Shown in pieces: positions 29,770-42,500 of a DNA stretch of 64,000 bases (the stretch's first letter is position 1; each line of letters begins with the position of its first letter). The stretch spans positions 5,547,481 to 5,611,480 of the forward strand of contig CP099844.1 of NCBI GenBank assembly GCA_030062745.1, given 5' to 3'. The position numbers and the translations under genes were made by a program. Source of the DNA: Capitulum mitella (lineage: Eukaryota; Arthropoda; Thecostraca; Pollicipedomorpha; Pollicipedidae). The notes beneath the pieces were generated by a model that searched no databases, was not told where the DNA came from, and worked only from the letters and a program-made list of their open reading frames with translations.

Positions 29770-30410
29770 GTCCATTGTCCTTGGTGCTGGGACCGAGTGC
29801 TCATTGTGACACTCCTGTGTTTGCGCCGGAGGCCCGATGCTCTGTGGTGGAAGCCACGTGTTCACGTCAGGGGCCTGGCCCCAATGATGGTAAGCCTGAT
29901 GTCCATGTCAGGGCTCCCGAAAACTCTGCCAGGCGCCCGGTGCTTGTGGCACTAGAGGTCCGGCGTATGTGGTGCGATAGTGGCCTGGTGTTTGTGTCAA
30001 GGTTGCCGCGTCCGTGATGCCAACGGCCTGAGAGTCGTGCCAGGGGGTCCGGTGTTCGTGGGCAGGGGAAAATATTCGTACCAAGAGCCAGGCCCTGTGC
30101 CAGCTGGACCCAGTGTTTGTGTCAAGGCCCGATGGACGCGCCGGGGGTTGGGGGGTCGTGTTCGTTGAGCTGGGGGCCTGTTGTTCGTTTCTGGGTCGCG
30201 CGCCCGTGGTGTTCGAGGCTGGGACTTCGTGCCAGGACCGCGGTGATCGTTTCAGGGGCCCGGTGCTTGTACCGGGACCCGATGTCTCAGGCGCTAGGGG
30301 CTCGATGTTCCTGGGGAAATTCGTCTTCTCCATTGGTCTAACTTCCGTGGTGTTTGGAGCTCGGTGTCCGCGTCAGGGACCAGATGTTCGTATCAGGGCC
30401 AAAAGGAGAA
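29770..30410. repeat. Degenerate minisatellite
   Basis: Repeated 'GTGTTCGTG', 'GCCAGGGGCCCGGTGTTC' and 'CGTGTCAGGG' blocks at roughly 45-60-base spacing, heavily diverged. Confidence 0.5.
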
Positions 30411-31866
30411 AGCAGAGCCTCCGCCCATCTAGTGTTTAATTTTTTTAGGGTCTCCAATGTCTTTTCTAGTTCCCGAGCATTGAAAATTGAAAAAGCGGAT
30501 TACTGTGTGCCCGTATCATTCATTATTCCATCGCCATTTTCAACCAGTTTTTCTTTCAGCAAATGCACCTTTAACACGAGTATACGGCCCGAACCACAAC
30601 TATCTAACTATCTCCTGAGGCCAAAAAAGTATAGCTCTGCAACACTGTGAGTGGACCTCACCCCTTCTTTTCTTGTTTTGAGAGTGGTAACTCTCTGACG
30701 ATGTTCGGGATCTTGCCCCTGTTTTCCGTGTCCAGGCTTGTCTATGAATTATGAGCGGCCACGGTCAAACGTCGTAACGGTTTTGATATCGTGTTTCGGT
30801 GTTGTTAAGTTTTGCGTCTCCACCTTCATGAACTTATGCGAATATTTTTATAACCGAAAGAACTAAGTTAGATATTTATCACCACCAAGTTTTGCCCATG
30901 CAATGAATTTCTGCCCATTTTTTGCATGACTCTCAAGGAATGTTTTCTCGTTAGGGAAAGGGTCCCGCAGAGAGAAGGGAGCGGGTAGCGGAGAAGGGGG
31001 GCAGGAGGGCTGCGGCCCCGAAACTTTTCTGAAATTTAACACTGATCCATGAGCGTTGACTTGAAAGAATTGACCCCAAATGTTTCTTTGCCCCCCCCCC
31101 CCTCAACTGTAGAGAAGTTCCCGCGCCCTGCGCGGAAATGAAGTGAATGAAATCCGAAGTTTTTCGTTCGTATGGGAGGCCTAGTCGGAGGGGGAGGGAG
31201 GTGTCCCAACCTCTGAACCCCTCCCGAAATGAAAGTCTAGCTGCGCCACTGTTGGGTCATAGGTCAGTGACATGTCAAGATTCTGACTTCAGATTTTCAG
31301 ACGATACGTAACAAGGTTCAACACTCAGCTATGCAAATTTCGGAGCGACCAGAACCAACGTTCTGGGGTAACTCACGAAAAACTTCGGCGGGTAGGGCGA
31401 GATTGCACCAGCTGTACTGACGAGAGTTCAGTCTGTGACTGCATCTTTGTTTTGTTTTCTGTGCATTTTCGAAGTCACAATCAATATGCGTACGCCTCAC
31501 CGGGAAGATGGTTTTGATAACTGTTACTCCGCTGACTCAAAAGTTAACTTTGATGACGCTAAACCGCTAAACGGTTAAAGATTTAGCGGAAGCTAACCGC
31601 CAACTTTTATTACATGAATTTACTTTCGGTTCGGTTCTAATGGCGCGCCGCCTAGCGCTGTCGGACACAACGCTTTGTATCACGCACCAGGGACGTCGAT
31701 TTCTGTAAATGATTGCGAGGTCGAGCCGAGGGTCCGACAGTCTAATTTCCCCCAAATGTGTGTTTCTGAACGAATTTAGCCCACCTTTATTTTGACCAAT
31801 GGAAATTTATGAGTTTTTTTTTGTTACTATTGATCAGATAAAAATTGCACTTATCCCCATGTAAAT

Positions 31867-31868
<2 letters not shown>
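30411..31868. other. Intergenic, nothing recognised
   Basis: Includes poly-C at about 31091-31103 and G-rich transposon-end debris near 30960-31030 and 31190-31260. No gene. Confidence 0.4.
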
Positions 31869-31869
<1 letters not shown>

Positions 31870-31923
<54 letters not shown>

Positions 31924-31931
31924 CGAATACA

Positions 31932-31965
<34 letters not shown>
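31870..31965. repeat. (AT)n microsatellite, two blocks
   Basis: 31870-31920 and 31935-31965, separated by a 14-base 'gtgcgaatacacgc' near-palindrome. Confidence 0.95.
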
Positions 31966-31967
<2 letters not shown>

Positions 31968-33172
31968 CGATAGACAGATAGATACATCGCTTTAGGCTTT
32001 ATTCTTTTCTTTCTGCCTATTTTTTGTCTGTTCCGGCCGTTTTACCGCGACTATTACTCATTTCCCTTTAAAAGCGGCAGAAAATATTAGGTGGGCCCAA
32101 ACCAACACTGGGTGGGCCAGGGTGCTCTCAAAAGTAATAGAAATCGATACCACTGTACCATAGTTTTATTCAATAAATACAATTTTGTGAGACCTAAAGG
32201 TGCCATATTTGGAAATTGCATGAAATAAGCTTTCCGGTGATGTAACTTTCCTTGTATATCTGGAAACAGCGGTAATGAGCAATAAATATGATCGATTTGT
32301 ACGCAGTTGTCCGTTGGTTGGGGATTGGTGGTCCAGTGACGTGATGGATTCCAAAGCCGTTCCATATACCCGCACCTGTAGACTTTATGGTCTTGAACTG
32401 AACTACAGAATTACACAATGCGGCTCAGCTGCTGCTGCGCCGACCAATCACGTCTTGTATTTACACGTAGTCAGCCAACAGCGCGTCAGGCTGACTGTTG
32501 CAAACACGCTCACAACAGACAGGAACAAACATGTGTAACTTCAGGACTTACAAAAGTTTTTAGCCTTGAAACTTGATTTACTTTATCAGCGAAAAAAGTT
32601 AGCGGACCTTAAGTTAGGGGAACTAAATTTAGCGGAAGCTAATTGATCCGCTAACGGTTTTCAAAGTTAACGAAAATGCTCATCCTCTAATGAAAAAGTT
32701 GATTTCGTGAATTAGTAGCTAGTGGATTAGCAGAACCTGTCCACCACTGGGTACATTAAACAGTCTTAAAAACCAGCACCCATTGACTACCAATACAATA
32801 CAAAATATTTTATTTTAAAACACACCCCGAACGCTCTTCGAACAACTATTGGTACCGGAGGAAGAAAGCCAATGGCTTTAAGTTGCACTCAAAATGAAGA
32901 TACAAGCAAAAGTTTTACGCTCTTTAGACGCTCAGTCATTGTAAATGCCCCGGACGGCGAGACCTCGTGACAGTCACGAGCTAATACCGGTTGTCGGGGA
33001 TTGTCGGGGGGGGGGGGGAGACGAGCCGGCATCCGCCACCAGACTCGGACGGGTCACATCGTCAAAAACAGTGCTGCGGCGGCGGCCGTTGGAGCATGGG
33101 CCGGGCCCGGCCGGCGGAGACCGGCCGGGGGGCCGCGCGCTCAGCCGCGTCCCCTCCGGCCGGACGTTTTAG
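31966..33172. other. Intergenic; GC rises after 32945
   Basis: No coding exon identified with confidence. The GC-rich end leads into the WAVE-like region. Confidence 0.35.
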
Positions 33173-33565
33173 TCATCTGCGCCGCCCTACCCCGAGACCA
33201 CGTCGACCCACCACCGACCGTCCATCGGCCATAAGACGTTGCTGCCGCCGCCACCGCTGACGCCGACCGAGAACTCCTCTGCCTCTGTGGGACACCTGGA
33301 CGGGCACCCGTCACGGTCTAGTCGCTGCCGCCAACGTCGCCCCCGTCTCCGCTGTCGCTGCCTCCGTCTCCGCGCCACGCGGTGGCGGACGTCGTCGCCA
33401 CCGCCGCCACTGCCGCCGCTCCCTCCTGGGCCCGAAGATTTGCCGTCGCCGTCGCAGTCCTCTCGGTCGCACCCAGGCCTTAGCAATGGGCCACCGACAA
33501 GCGCGTCCAGAGTGGCGCCTGGGGCGAACGGACATACAACTGTCGCTGGGGACCCGGTGCCGTGA
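33173..33565 (+). pseudogene. Proline-rich segment, probably upstream part of the WAVE/SCAR-like sequence
   Basis: Open frame with 'LLPPPPLTPTENSSAS' (from 33239) and 'PPPPLPPLPPGPEDLPSPSQ' (near 33395-33455), ending at TGA 33563-33565. A Pro-rich tract directly before the VCA is the WAVE layout. It is in a different frame from the VCA segment that starts six bases later, and no workable donor/acceptor pair joins the two, so a frameshift is likely. The middle is Arg-rich and may be non-coding. Confidence 0.35.
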
Positions 33566-33570
33566 CACAG

Positions 33571-33825
33571 GTGGGCACGCCCGCCCCGTCCGCCGTCGAG
33601 CCGCCGGCCGTGTCCGACGCTCGCAGCGACCCGCTCAAGGCCATCAGAGACGGCGCCACGCTTCGCAAGGTGGAGGTAGTGGAGGAGCGGGAGCGCGGGC
33701 AAACGCAGTCGCTGCACGGCGTGGTGTCGATCCCAGCGCGCCGCGTCTCCATCGAGGTGTCGTCGGACTCCAAGTCGGACTCGGACTCTGACTCGGAGTG
33801 CCGAGACGAAGCAGGCAGCGCCTAG
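33571..33825 (+). pseudogene. WAVE/SCAR VCA-like C-terminal segment (WH2 + central helix), diverged or decayed
   Basis: Translation shows 'DARSDPLKAIRDGATLRKVE' (WH2/V motif: DARS, AIR.G..LRKVE), then 'GVVSIPARRVSIEVSSDS' (the central helix of WAVE, consensus DVA.ILSRRIAVEYSDSE), an Asp/Ser run, 'ECRDEAGSA' and a stop. WAVE proteins bind actin through V and Arp2/3 through C and A. Odd points: Leu-to-Pro at the first WH2 Leu pair and at the central-helix Leu, both helix breakers, and the invariant Trp of the acidic tail is missing. A possible acceptor CCGTGACACAG precedes it at 33570. It may be the last exon of a divergent paralogue, or a decayed copy. Upstream WAVE homology domain not found. 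Confidence 0.55.
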
Positions 33826-35457
33826 ATCCGTCCCGAGCTCTTCGTCTTCCGTCTTTTTCGTTGGATGGCACCATACTCTCTCTTTAGAGACTCCATCGCG
33901 GCAAGAATTTTGTGCGGATGACCCCGAAGCGTGAAGTCGATGTGACCAATCATCCCGTAATTCAGCTTTGTGTTTGTTTGTCGTGAGCTGGATTTAGCAT
34001 GACGGCAATCCAGCTCACAGCAGTCGATGGCATGATGGCATTTAGATGGCATTTGGAAAGAACAAGTAACGGCAGGGATGTATGCAGATTTTTGCAATGA
34101 GGGGGGGACAACTCAAAATTTTTCACTAAAAACCAAGCTTAGCGCCCCGCAGGCGCGCGAAGTCTTTTGCATGGCGTCCAACAATATCGTATGCTCCCGA
34201 TTTACATATTTCAAATATGTAAATCAAATCAAATTCCAACTTCATGCTCGGCGTGGACCGCTGAACGATACCTTATGGCTAGCTGATGACCGAAGAAAAT
34301 ATCACTGACATGGTTTCCTTTCCGAATGTGGTAGATTGTGTAACGACTGGAATTTCGTCCCAATTCCCCAGGCTCCTCGATGTTGCGTCCCATCGTTATG
34401 CAAACACTTTATGACAATGTCATTCCCTCAGACGGGGACTGGCAGAACTACAGCGGCCTGTGAGCGGAAGGAGCCAAACCTCGTGGCTGCAGGATCCAAC
34501 GTGTGTCGGTCCGTAAGAGCAGCGCGGGAACCACTGACAGATCGGGGCGGGAGTTGTCACCGGGCCAATGGTCTCATTTTCTTTGGAAAAGTATAAATAT
34601 GTTTTTCCGAAAGATTCTTCAATGTAGCTAATCTCCGAAGGCGGCGAAACAAATAGGCTGAAATCCGCGCCAGATCAACACTTGAGGAGTGGGTTAGGTT
34701 AAACGGATGGAAATTTTCCTCTTCTTTCCCCGCCCTTTGCATGAAGCATGAGTCCACCGTTGTTTGCTGGGAACAAATTTGTATAACGAGCAGAAGGACT
34801 GAAATTTTGCGGAAGTTACTAGGTGGCACATACGTGCCCTTATAAAGTGCAGTGCAACATGCTAAATATGAACATGAAGCACCTTCAACATTTTGCACTC
34901 ACCACCGGACCTTGCCACATTTCCACAGTTGTGTTCGTGTCGCATGCTATTCCACTGGAGTATCGGCGTCTTTCAGCAAAATGATCTATGCACCTGGCTC
35001 TGTAGCAAATGATCTGAAGTCAGGCGATGCTCGTGTTGCAAAAGGCGGGGCGCTTGTGAGTCGTGGTGTTGAGCCTGCCGCGAAGCTCCTGGATGTAAGG
35101 GACCTCCGAGGGGCCGGGTACCCTGAGATATTCTGCGGAGCCATATTGCCGGACGCCTTGTGACAAACGGTCACCTGGGTCTTGCTTCCTCCATCGAGGG
35201 CAGCATTCCATCGCGTGACGTTCAAGCGATACCTCCGTCATGCATATTCAACATCTGCGTGAGGTGCAACATAGCTAACAAAGACTCCCTCCCATAATGG
35301 CAATTAGAAACTTGTTTCTACACTGTTGCTAAGTTATGCAATGGTCATTTAAGATGTATCGACGGAAACCACGGAAAGTATTCGCACTCGTTTAGTACAC
35401 AACGGAGACCGAAGGATGCGGTTGTGACGGAAACATACGAAGTGCTAAATACACCTT
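33826..35457. other. Intergenic, nothing recognised
   Basis: No exon-like structure seen on either strand. Confidence 0.4.
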
Positions 35458-35990
35458 TCAACATAAATGAGCATGGAAAAATATCGAGACATTACACTCC
35501 ATTGCATAGCGTATTGCACCAAGAGAGCATGAGCATGCGTTTAACAATGCAGTGACAAAACTGTGAAAATAACCACCTTGACATTTTCGCAGTTTGCTCA
35601 TCATATTCTTCATCCGCTCTGCGACATTACGTTCAGAAAAAATATTTGGCGCTACCCTGTTCCCATCTCGGATTGGTTTAGGAGGAAATGAGGTATGGTA
35701 AGCGAGGAAAAAAGACTGTACTAAGCGGATCTTTCCTGAATGATCTTTATACCCGGCATTTTTTGGTCTGACAAGAATATTTTCAGCATTTGCTTTGCTT
35801 ATTCCGTTATGGAACTTAAATAGTTGGCAAAGTCTGGCGTTCTTTTGTCTAAGATTTGGTGGTTCCCAATGCAGTCCAGCAAGCATATCATTAACACTGT
35901 CATGTATGTCATAAACACTGTCATGTCCGTCATACCTACCCAATGAAATCTAGCCTTCCTTCTCTGAACTACTTCTAAATCGTGATCTAA
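35458..35990 (-). mobile_element. LINE ORF C-terminal fossil
   Basis: Minus-strand open frame of 161 codons. 'DSVNDMLAGLHWEPPNLRQK', 'ARLCQLFKFHNG' and 'SFFLAYHTSFPPKPIRDGNR' match the C-terminal block of CR1/jockey-type ORF2 proteins ('sv..ML..L.W..L..RR..ARL..lyki.ng', 'Y..SFFPRTIrdWN'). The usual Trp is replaced by Gly in 'RDGN'. 5'-truncated. Confidence 0.7.
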
Positions 35991-36974
<984 letters not shown>

Positions 36975-38300
36975 GCATATGCGTCGTACTTCTTAGCGAG
37001 CATACATGTGCATGTTGTGCTGGGCGCTTTGGTGACATGAGCAACGTGCGCCTCCATGCGCTGCCACGTGCTTGCTGCTTGCCTCCGCATGTAGCTGCCG
37101 CCTGACTGCTTTCAGGTGCCTTAAGCTCAACAAACTATTTTAAAAAATGTGTTTGCCTACTCAGGTCTAGTTTTCAACCAGTCACACTGAGAAGCGTCCC
37201 TTGTGACAACCAGCGTGAGAGGTTGCGACGAGAAATTCGACGAGTCGAGGGCGTCGTTAAATGACCCAACAACCTTCATACGGAGAAGGCTCAAGGAGCC
37301 TGACAACATAATGGAAGCGGGAAAATGGCCTGTTTTTCAGCGTTCGAAATTTATCCTTTATGCAACATAAAGGTATCCAGCAGGGCCATGTTGTTTCAAA
37401 TTTGTTAAGCGGAATGTTTCTTTATTATCTTGCATAGTACAGTTAATGTCTCAAAAATTCAAGATTCCCACCCCGACAATTGGCCCCTGGAGCTTTCTGG
37501 CACATTTTAGGACGGCACACCGCAAATCAGCGCTGAAAAGTAGACCAGCGGCGTCTTAAAAACAATATCTGGTGAAAAGATCAAAGCTCGGTGGCGCGAT
37601 GAACGTCCTTATCGGCTGGACCGACGGGAATAGCCAGAAAGTGCGCAGCAGGGACTGAACCGGACACAAGCTGCAGTTAACGAGACGGCCTCTTTTACGC
37701 CTATTAGCCCGGCGCCGAGAAAGCCATTGACCCGCCGTGAGAAAGTGCGCCGGAATCTCTGACCGAGCTCGTAATTGGAAAGATAAAGGGGATGGAAAAA
37801 ATTGATGCGACTTTCGCACCTGGGTTGACTGGCCGGGATATCCATTGCGCTAATTAACGGTCAAGTTTTGCTGCGTGCTTTTGGACAGGTGGATGACTTT
37901 TGAGTTCAGATTATGCAATAACGATGATTGTGCACTCGCAACGAATGCATCAAACGAAACGACGAAAAGAGCAACAACAAATGTACTGTGCTGTGCTGTG
38001 GACCGCAGCTGCTGTGGCAACACAGGAAATAAGCGACGCGTCAGAAACCGTGTTTCTCTTAATCTGGGGTAATATCTTTCGTTTTCCCTGGGGCTGTTGG
38101 GATATTTTGCATGAATATTTCAGTTTTGTATACCATTTGTTAGGCTGACACTTGTTTCTTAGGAAAGATGAATCAAGAAGCCAACAATGAATACGCTGAC
38201 TGATTAAAACTGACATCGCCTTAAAAATATGAATCATCACGACGCATTCCAGTCAAAGAACTGGTCAGGACGCAGCGTACGCATCGATCTTCCTCTGCTT
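36975..38300. other. Intergenic, nothing recognised
   Basis: No convincing exon or transposon signature. Confidence 0.4.
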
Positions 38301-39785
38301 GCTTTCTGCTTTCCGGCGAGGCTTCTCCCTCGCGGAGTAAGGCAGCTTTCGCCGGCGGGTTCAGCGGCCGGTGACCCGATAAGATCGGGCGTAAGAAAAC
38401 GCGTCTGGGGGATTTGTCACTCCCGTCCGCACCGGCGTGTTTTGTCGCAGCAAAGCGCCAATTGCGATTCGCAGCATCGACTGCCTAATCCGTGACGGAT
38501 GTGTTGAAAAACGGCGGCACGACGGCGCGAGCTCGCCAACCCCGACTGGACTTGCCAGAGCTCTACGACGCGTGCCTTGGTGTCCGACCGAATTTTCCTG
38601 ACACTTGACGGGCGGTGTCAAACTCCTTGGTGTCAGCATGTCGCCCGCGGAGAGCCAGCCGAGGCGCTGCAGCAGGTCAGATACGTAATTTTTTTGCGTC
38701 CAAAAATGGTTTTTGCTGCAAAATGTACTTTTTTTTGTTTTATTTTTTTGTAGTCCGGACAGGTTTCCTGAGTCACTGCCATAAACGGCAAGGCGATACC
38801 GAGTGTGGTGAAGTGCCAGGGCTGGGACAACAGTGCGCAATGCCCGGCGCGTAGGACCATTTCGCCGGTGTACAAGGCCCAACAGCATGCGCGTGCAGCG
38901 GTTAGTGATGGCCGAGACATGTGGGTGCCAAGAAAGAGAACGGTCGAAAATCAAGCCGAGACTTTTCACAGTGGTAGCAGGGGACAGCAGCGCGTCTCTG
39001 AACCTCACAGTAAAGAGAGGGATGTTGCGCAGATTCTGATGGCTGTCAAAGAGCATCAGCTTAGTTCAGGGACGTAGCGAGGGGGGATATGGGGGCCATG
39101 CTTACCTCGCCTGAGCCAAGCTGTCTTCACTAGACAAATGGCGATTTCGCACGAATACTGGATAGTGATCACATATATGTTGCAAAAGCAAGTATTATAT
39201 GTTTTCCTGTATGTTAAATATGATATAAATTACAAAACATTGCTGCTTTTTCCTACAAATTGTGTCATATGCCAGTGGCATTTGACAAAATTTGTCCCCC
39301 CTTAAGGAAAATCCTGGCTACGTGCCTGGCTGAGTTTTGCTCTGACTCCCTTTTAAGGAATTCACACGAAGCCAGAGGTCTAGCGAACAAACGATGTTTT
39401 TGCATGAACAAAATGAGGTCCGGAAGACAAGATTTTTCGTCGTTGATAAGCACCCGTGTGTCGTCCACGTACTGACTAATGTCAGCATTTTCCGTGGAAA
39501 GGCTGACATCATTCACAAATACGCTGTACAAAAGAGGGCCCAGAGATGAGCCCTGAGACACAGATTTGCTGTATGGTAGCTTTCTAGAGATGTGCTTCCT
39601 TTCAGAAGTCAGTGAAACTGACACGCTGGGTATGACCGCGGAGGTAGGCAGAAAACCAAGAAATAGCAACGCGGTGCTGAGCAAGTTTCAGAAGTAATTT
39701 TGAGTGACCGGTAACATCAAAGCATTTGCTGAAGTCCAGGAAGCACAACAGAAAAATTTTGCCTCTGTCGGTGGCTGATGAGATA
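38301..39785 (-). mobile_element. LINE reverse transcriptase fossil, interrupted by a MITE
   Basis: Reading the - strand: 'FLDFSKCFDVTGHSKLL' (near 39735), 'VSQGSSLGPLLYSVFVNDV' (near 39540), 'QYVDDTRVL' (near 39475; the YVDD/YADD catalytic box), then, after the MITE at 39067-39328, 'VKSLGLIFDRSLSWHPHVSA' (near 38950) and 'RRALRTVVPALALHHTRYR'. This is the motif order of jockey/CR1-type reverse transcriptases. A T-rich insert at about 38690-38760 breaks the thumb region. Frame changes show that it is inactive. Confidence 0.8.
39067..39328. mobile_element. hAT-type MITE, copy B (262 bp), inside a LINE
   Basis: Ends CAGGGACGTAGCGAGG... and ...CTGGCTACGTGCCTG; flanks GCTTAGTT (39059-39066) and GCTGAGTT (39329-39336), 7 of 8 identical. 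Inserted into the reverse transcriptase fossil, so it is younger than that LINE. Confidence 0.85.
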
Positions 39786-40353
39786 CGATCTTAACCTGCG
39801 TCATCCTAACTCGCTAATACAAACGCAAGTTCTCCCTCGGAGCTGGCTTCAGGACAGTCAACTCCTGCCGACAGCATCCTCACCGGAGGCAGGATTTCTT
39901 AACCCTCGCCACAGGTCTACGCCTCGGACGACGAGCGTTGGGTTGCCACCCCCAGCCTCTCATAATCAATATCGAGTGACGAAACGGAAACCCGTGTAGC
40001 TCGTTCCCTACTGATTCACATGATGGCTGCTTTGGCCCTGGGTGAAGATCCTGAGGGGGGGGGGGAGAGCTGTTGCAATGGTGAGGTCTAGACTAGAGGT
40101 GAGGATTTGGATTCGCAACATCCGGATCTGTTCGAAGTTTGCGAATCCTCTCTTCCTGAAAAGGAGAATTCGAACCCTGAAAATCGGGATTCGAATCCTC
40201 AAAATCACACTCGAATCCTGAACGTCACCATTTAAACATGCAAACAAGTGTACTGAAATATGCTCCAGGTTCAAACTGTCCTAAAAATAAATAAATGTAA
40301 CCCTTATATGTCGGTGTTGCACCGGAATGAGTCGTCCGTCCTGCGTTTTACTA
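39786..40353. other. Intergenic; 'GGATTCGAATCC'-type repeats at 40095-40215
   Basis: Several variants of gattcgaat/ggattcgc occur here and again at 43440-43560, on either side of the element at 40362-43107. They may be ends of an outer, older element. Confidence 0.4.
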
Positions 40354-40361
40354 CCTTGTAT
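40354..40361. repeat. Left 8-bp target-site duplication
   Basis: CCTTGTAT, exactly repeated at 43108-43115. Confidence 0.85.
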
Positions 40362-40929
40362 TAGGGATGCAACGGATATCCGGTCCGGCCGGATATCCGG
40401 CCGGATATTAGAGATTATCCGGTATCCGGTATCCGGCCGGATATTTTTGTGATCCGGCCGGACACTGCCGGATATTTAACCTCCCGGTGTACAATCAAGA
40501 CGGTGCTCTAATGTCTGCGTCCAAAACCGTTTCAGGGGAGACGTGGCTTGTTGTGTTAGATTGTCGATGTAACGGGCAGTTCAAAGTCGGTCTGGAGACC
40601 TTGGGACCAATTCTTTTCTGTATTGGTCCAGGAGGGTTCGGACATATCTTTGCAAGAATGGGACTCAAGTTCAAAACTGTGAAACAACAGCCAGCATGCG
40701 GTCAGTAGCCCATCTTATGATTTATTATCTTCCTTTTTTCGAAATTTTTCTTATCTTTCTCAAATTCTGACACAAATGCATTAAGGAAAAATATAAATTG
40801 TGGGCACTGGAAAATGAGACAGTATTTAATGTCATACCGTAAGCACATTTTTTACTGTATGAACATTTAACTTTGCAGAAATGTAGTCATAACCGTTGCG
40901 GTCAGTTTTTGCTTAATGGATCATCTCCA

Positions 40930-41720
40930 TCACCTCTCATCTGTCGGCAACACGCACGCGCCTGGGTACGCGCACCAGCATTTAACGCGGTATCTCTAGG
41001 TCCAGAGCAGCGATCACCTGGCTCATCCAGCGCTTTAGGGCGACTTTGGATGTTACGTACCAGTCTCCCTGATACATCCTCTGCTTAATGATGCCCGAGA
41101 TGTCCTCAGTAGGACACACCTGGTGCACACAGGGGGACTGCTGTCACGCACTACATACGGCACTCTGGCCTCTTTCAGCAACTTGAGCTTTTTTTCGCAT
41201 AATGAGCGCTGGCCAAGTCTGGCCAGATCAACATGTCCCTCTCGAAACAGTCCTCATCCAAATATGGGATAAGCACATCTCCTACGCACTTCTCACGGTA
41301 CACGTTACCATCAACATTACCCATACCCGGCATGATAGCCGGCTTTGTCACACCCCTGAGAGAGATGGCGGGCCACACGAAAAGATTGCGGGGAAACTTG
41401 CTCTCTGGCCTCAGTTGTACTTCTGCTGGACTTCCGCTGGACGTGCTCCAACAGAGTACCCAAGGTGTCCTGACATATACCTCTCGTGGTAGGTGAAGTA
41501 GCTTTCGTCGTCCATGGCAATGCCCCGTTCTTTTCGATTTCATGTGATCCGCGGGACAGTTTCCGGATGCGGGTCATTTGGGCGACCTCTTGTTTTTGGG
41601 TGACCTGGGGTGACCTCTTGCTCTTTCGGTATCGAACCTTGTTTGCCACCAATATTAGCTTGTCACGTACGTTCTGGAGATTCCAAACCTTCCAGCCGGA
41701 ACGCGTTATGACACCCGTTG
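40930..41720 (-). mobile_element. Fossil Tc1/mariner transposase
   Basis: On the - strand: 'NVRDKLILVANKVRYRKSK' (near 41640), 'AMDDESYFTYHERYM' (near 41505, first catalytic Asp block), 'PAISLRGVTKPAIMPG' (near 41360), 'VYREKCVGDVLIPYLD', 'MLIWPDLASAHYAKKS' (near 41205, second Asp block), then 'QRMYQGDWYVTSKVALKRW' (near 41050), the usual '.W..LK..vyeGgW.a.s...L..Ri' tail. Frameshifts and stops separate the blocks. It lies inside the hAT-type element, so it is probably a nested insertion. Confidence 0.75.
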
Positions 41721-42059
41721 TTTCTACAACTCGAATCAGCTACAGCTGTCTATTAACACGCGCACTGGAATGGGGATCTTTTTGTGCCCCCCACCTGCTC
41801 TTTTTGAATATCTCGAGAACACATCTGGGCTGGTTGCTGTTACTTTGTGACATTTATGGCAATTGAATAACTCGTCGAATGACGTAGAAAAATTGGAAAT
41901 CAGCCGAAAATTTTGAAGTTTCAAGCATTTGAAGTCAGACAAATATCACGAAAACGACGGTTGTCGCTGACAAATGGGAACTTTGTGAAATAACTGGCGT
42001 TCTACTTAAGACTGCTGTTTGAACACAGTCAGGCGATGTCATTCGGGCATAAGTGATAG

Positions 42060-42500
42060 ACATACCAAGACCACAGCCAGGGTCAGTAAGGGTTAAGGGC
42101 ATCAAAGGTCAAGGTTTGTGACCTGATCTAGATTTCCTTTGCAACATGTCAGTTTGTATGAAATATGCATTCGAAGGCCCTAATAAAAACACGTGTGCGC
42201 ACACTGATACGCTTACATATTTCAAGGTCAGTGAAGGTCAAGGTCGTTAAAGGCCAAGGTCAAATATCTTGTGACCTTGCTCAGATTTGTTCTGCGACAT
42301 GTCGATTTGTATGAAATATGCATTCAAAGACCCTAATGAAGACACGTGTGCGCACATGCAGACGCTTATATATATGCCAGAGTCATTTCAGGTCAAAGTC
42401 ATCAAAGGTCAAGGGCAGGTTTTTGTGACCTGGCCCAGATTTGTTTTGCAATACATCGATTTGTGTGAAATACGCATTCAAAGACCGTTCTAAAACACGT
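42060..42500. repeat. 154-bp tandem repeat rich in AGGTCA
   Basis: About 2.4-2.8 copies; 'GCAACATGTCAGTTTGTATG'-type starts at 42141, 42294 and 42449 (periods 153 and 155). Each unit carries several TCAAGGTCA/AAAGGTCA and inverted TGACCT motifs plus ACACGTGTGCGCACA. Confidence 0.85.

Noticed and set aside
33187-33717. 176-codon Gly/Arg-rich - strand ORF
   Set aside because: Antisense shadow of the GC-rich WAVE-like region.
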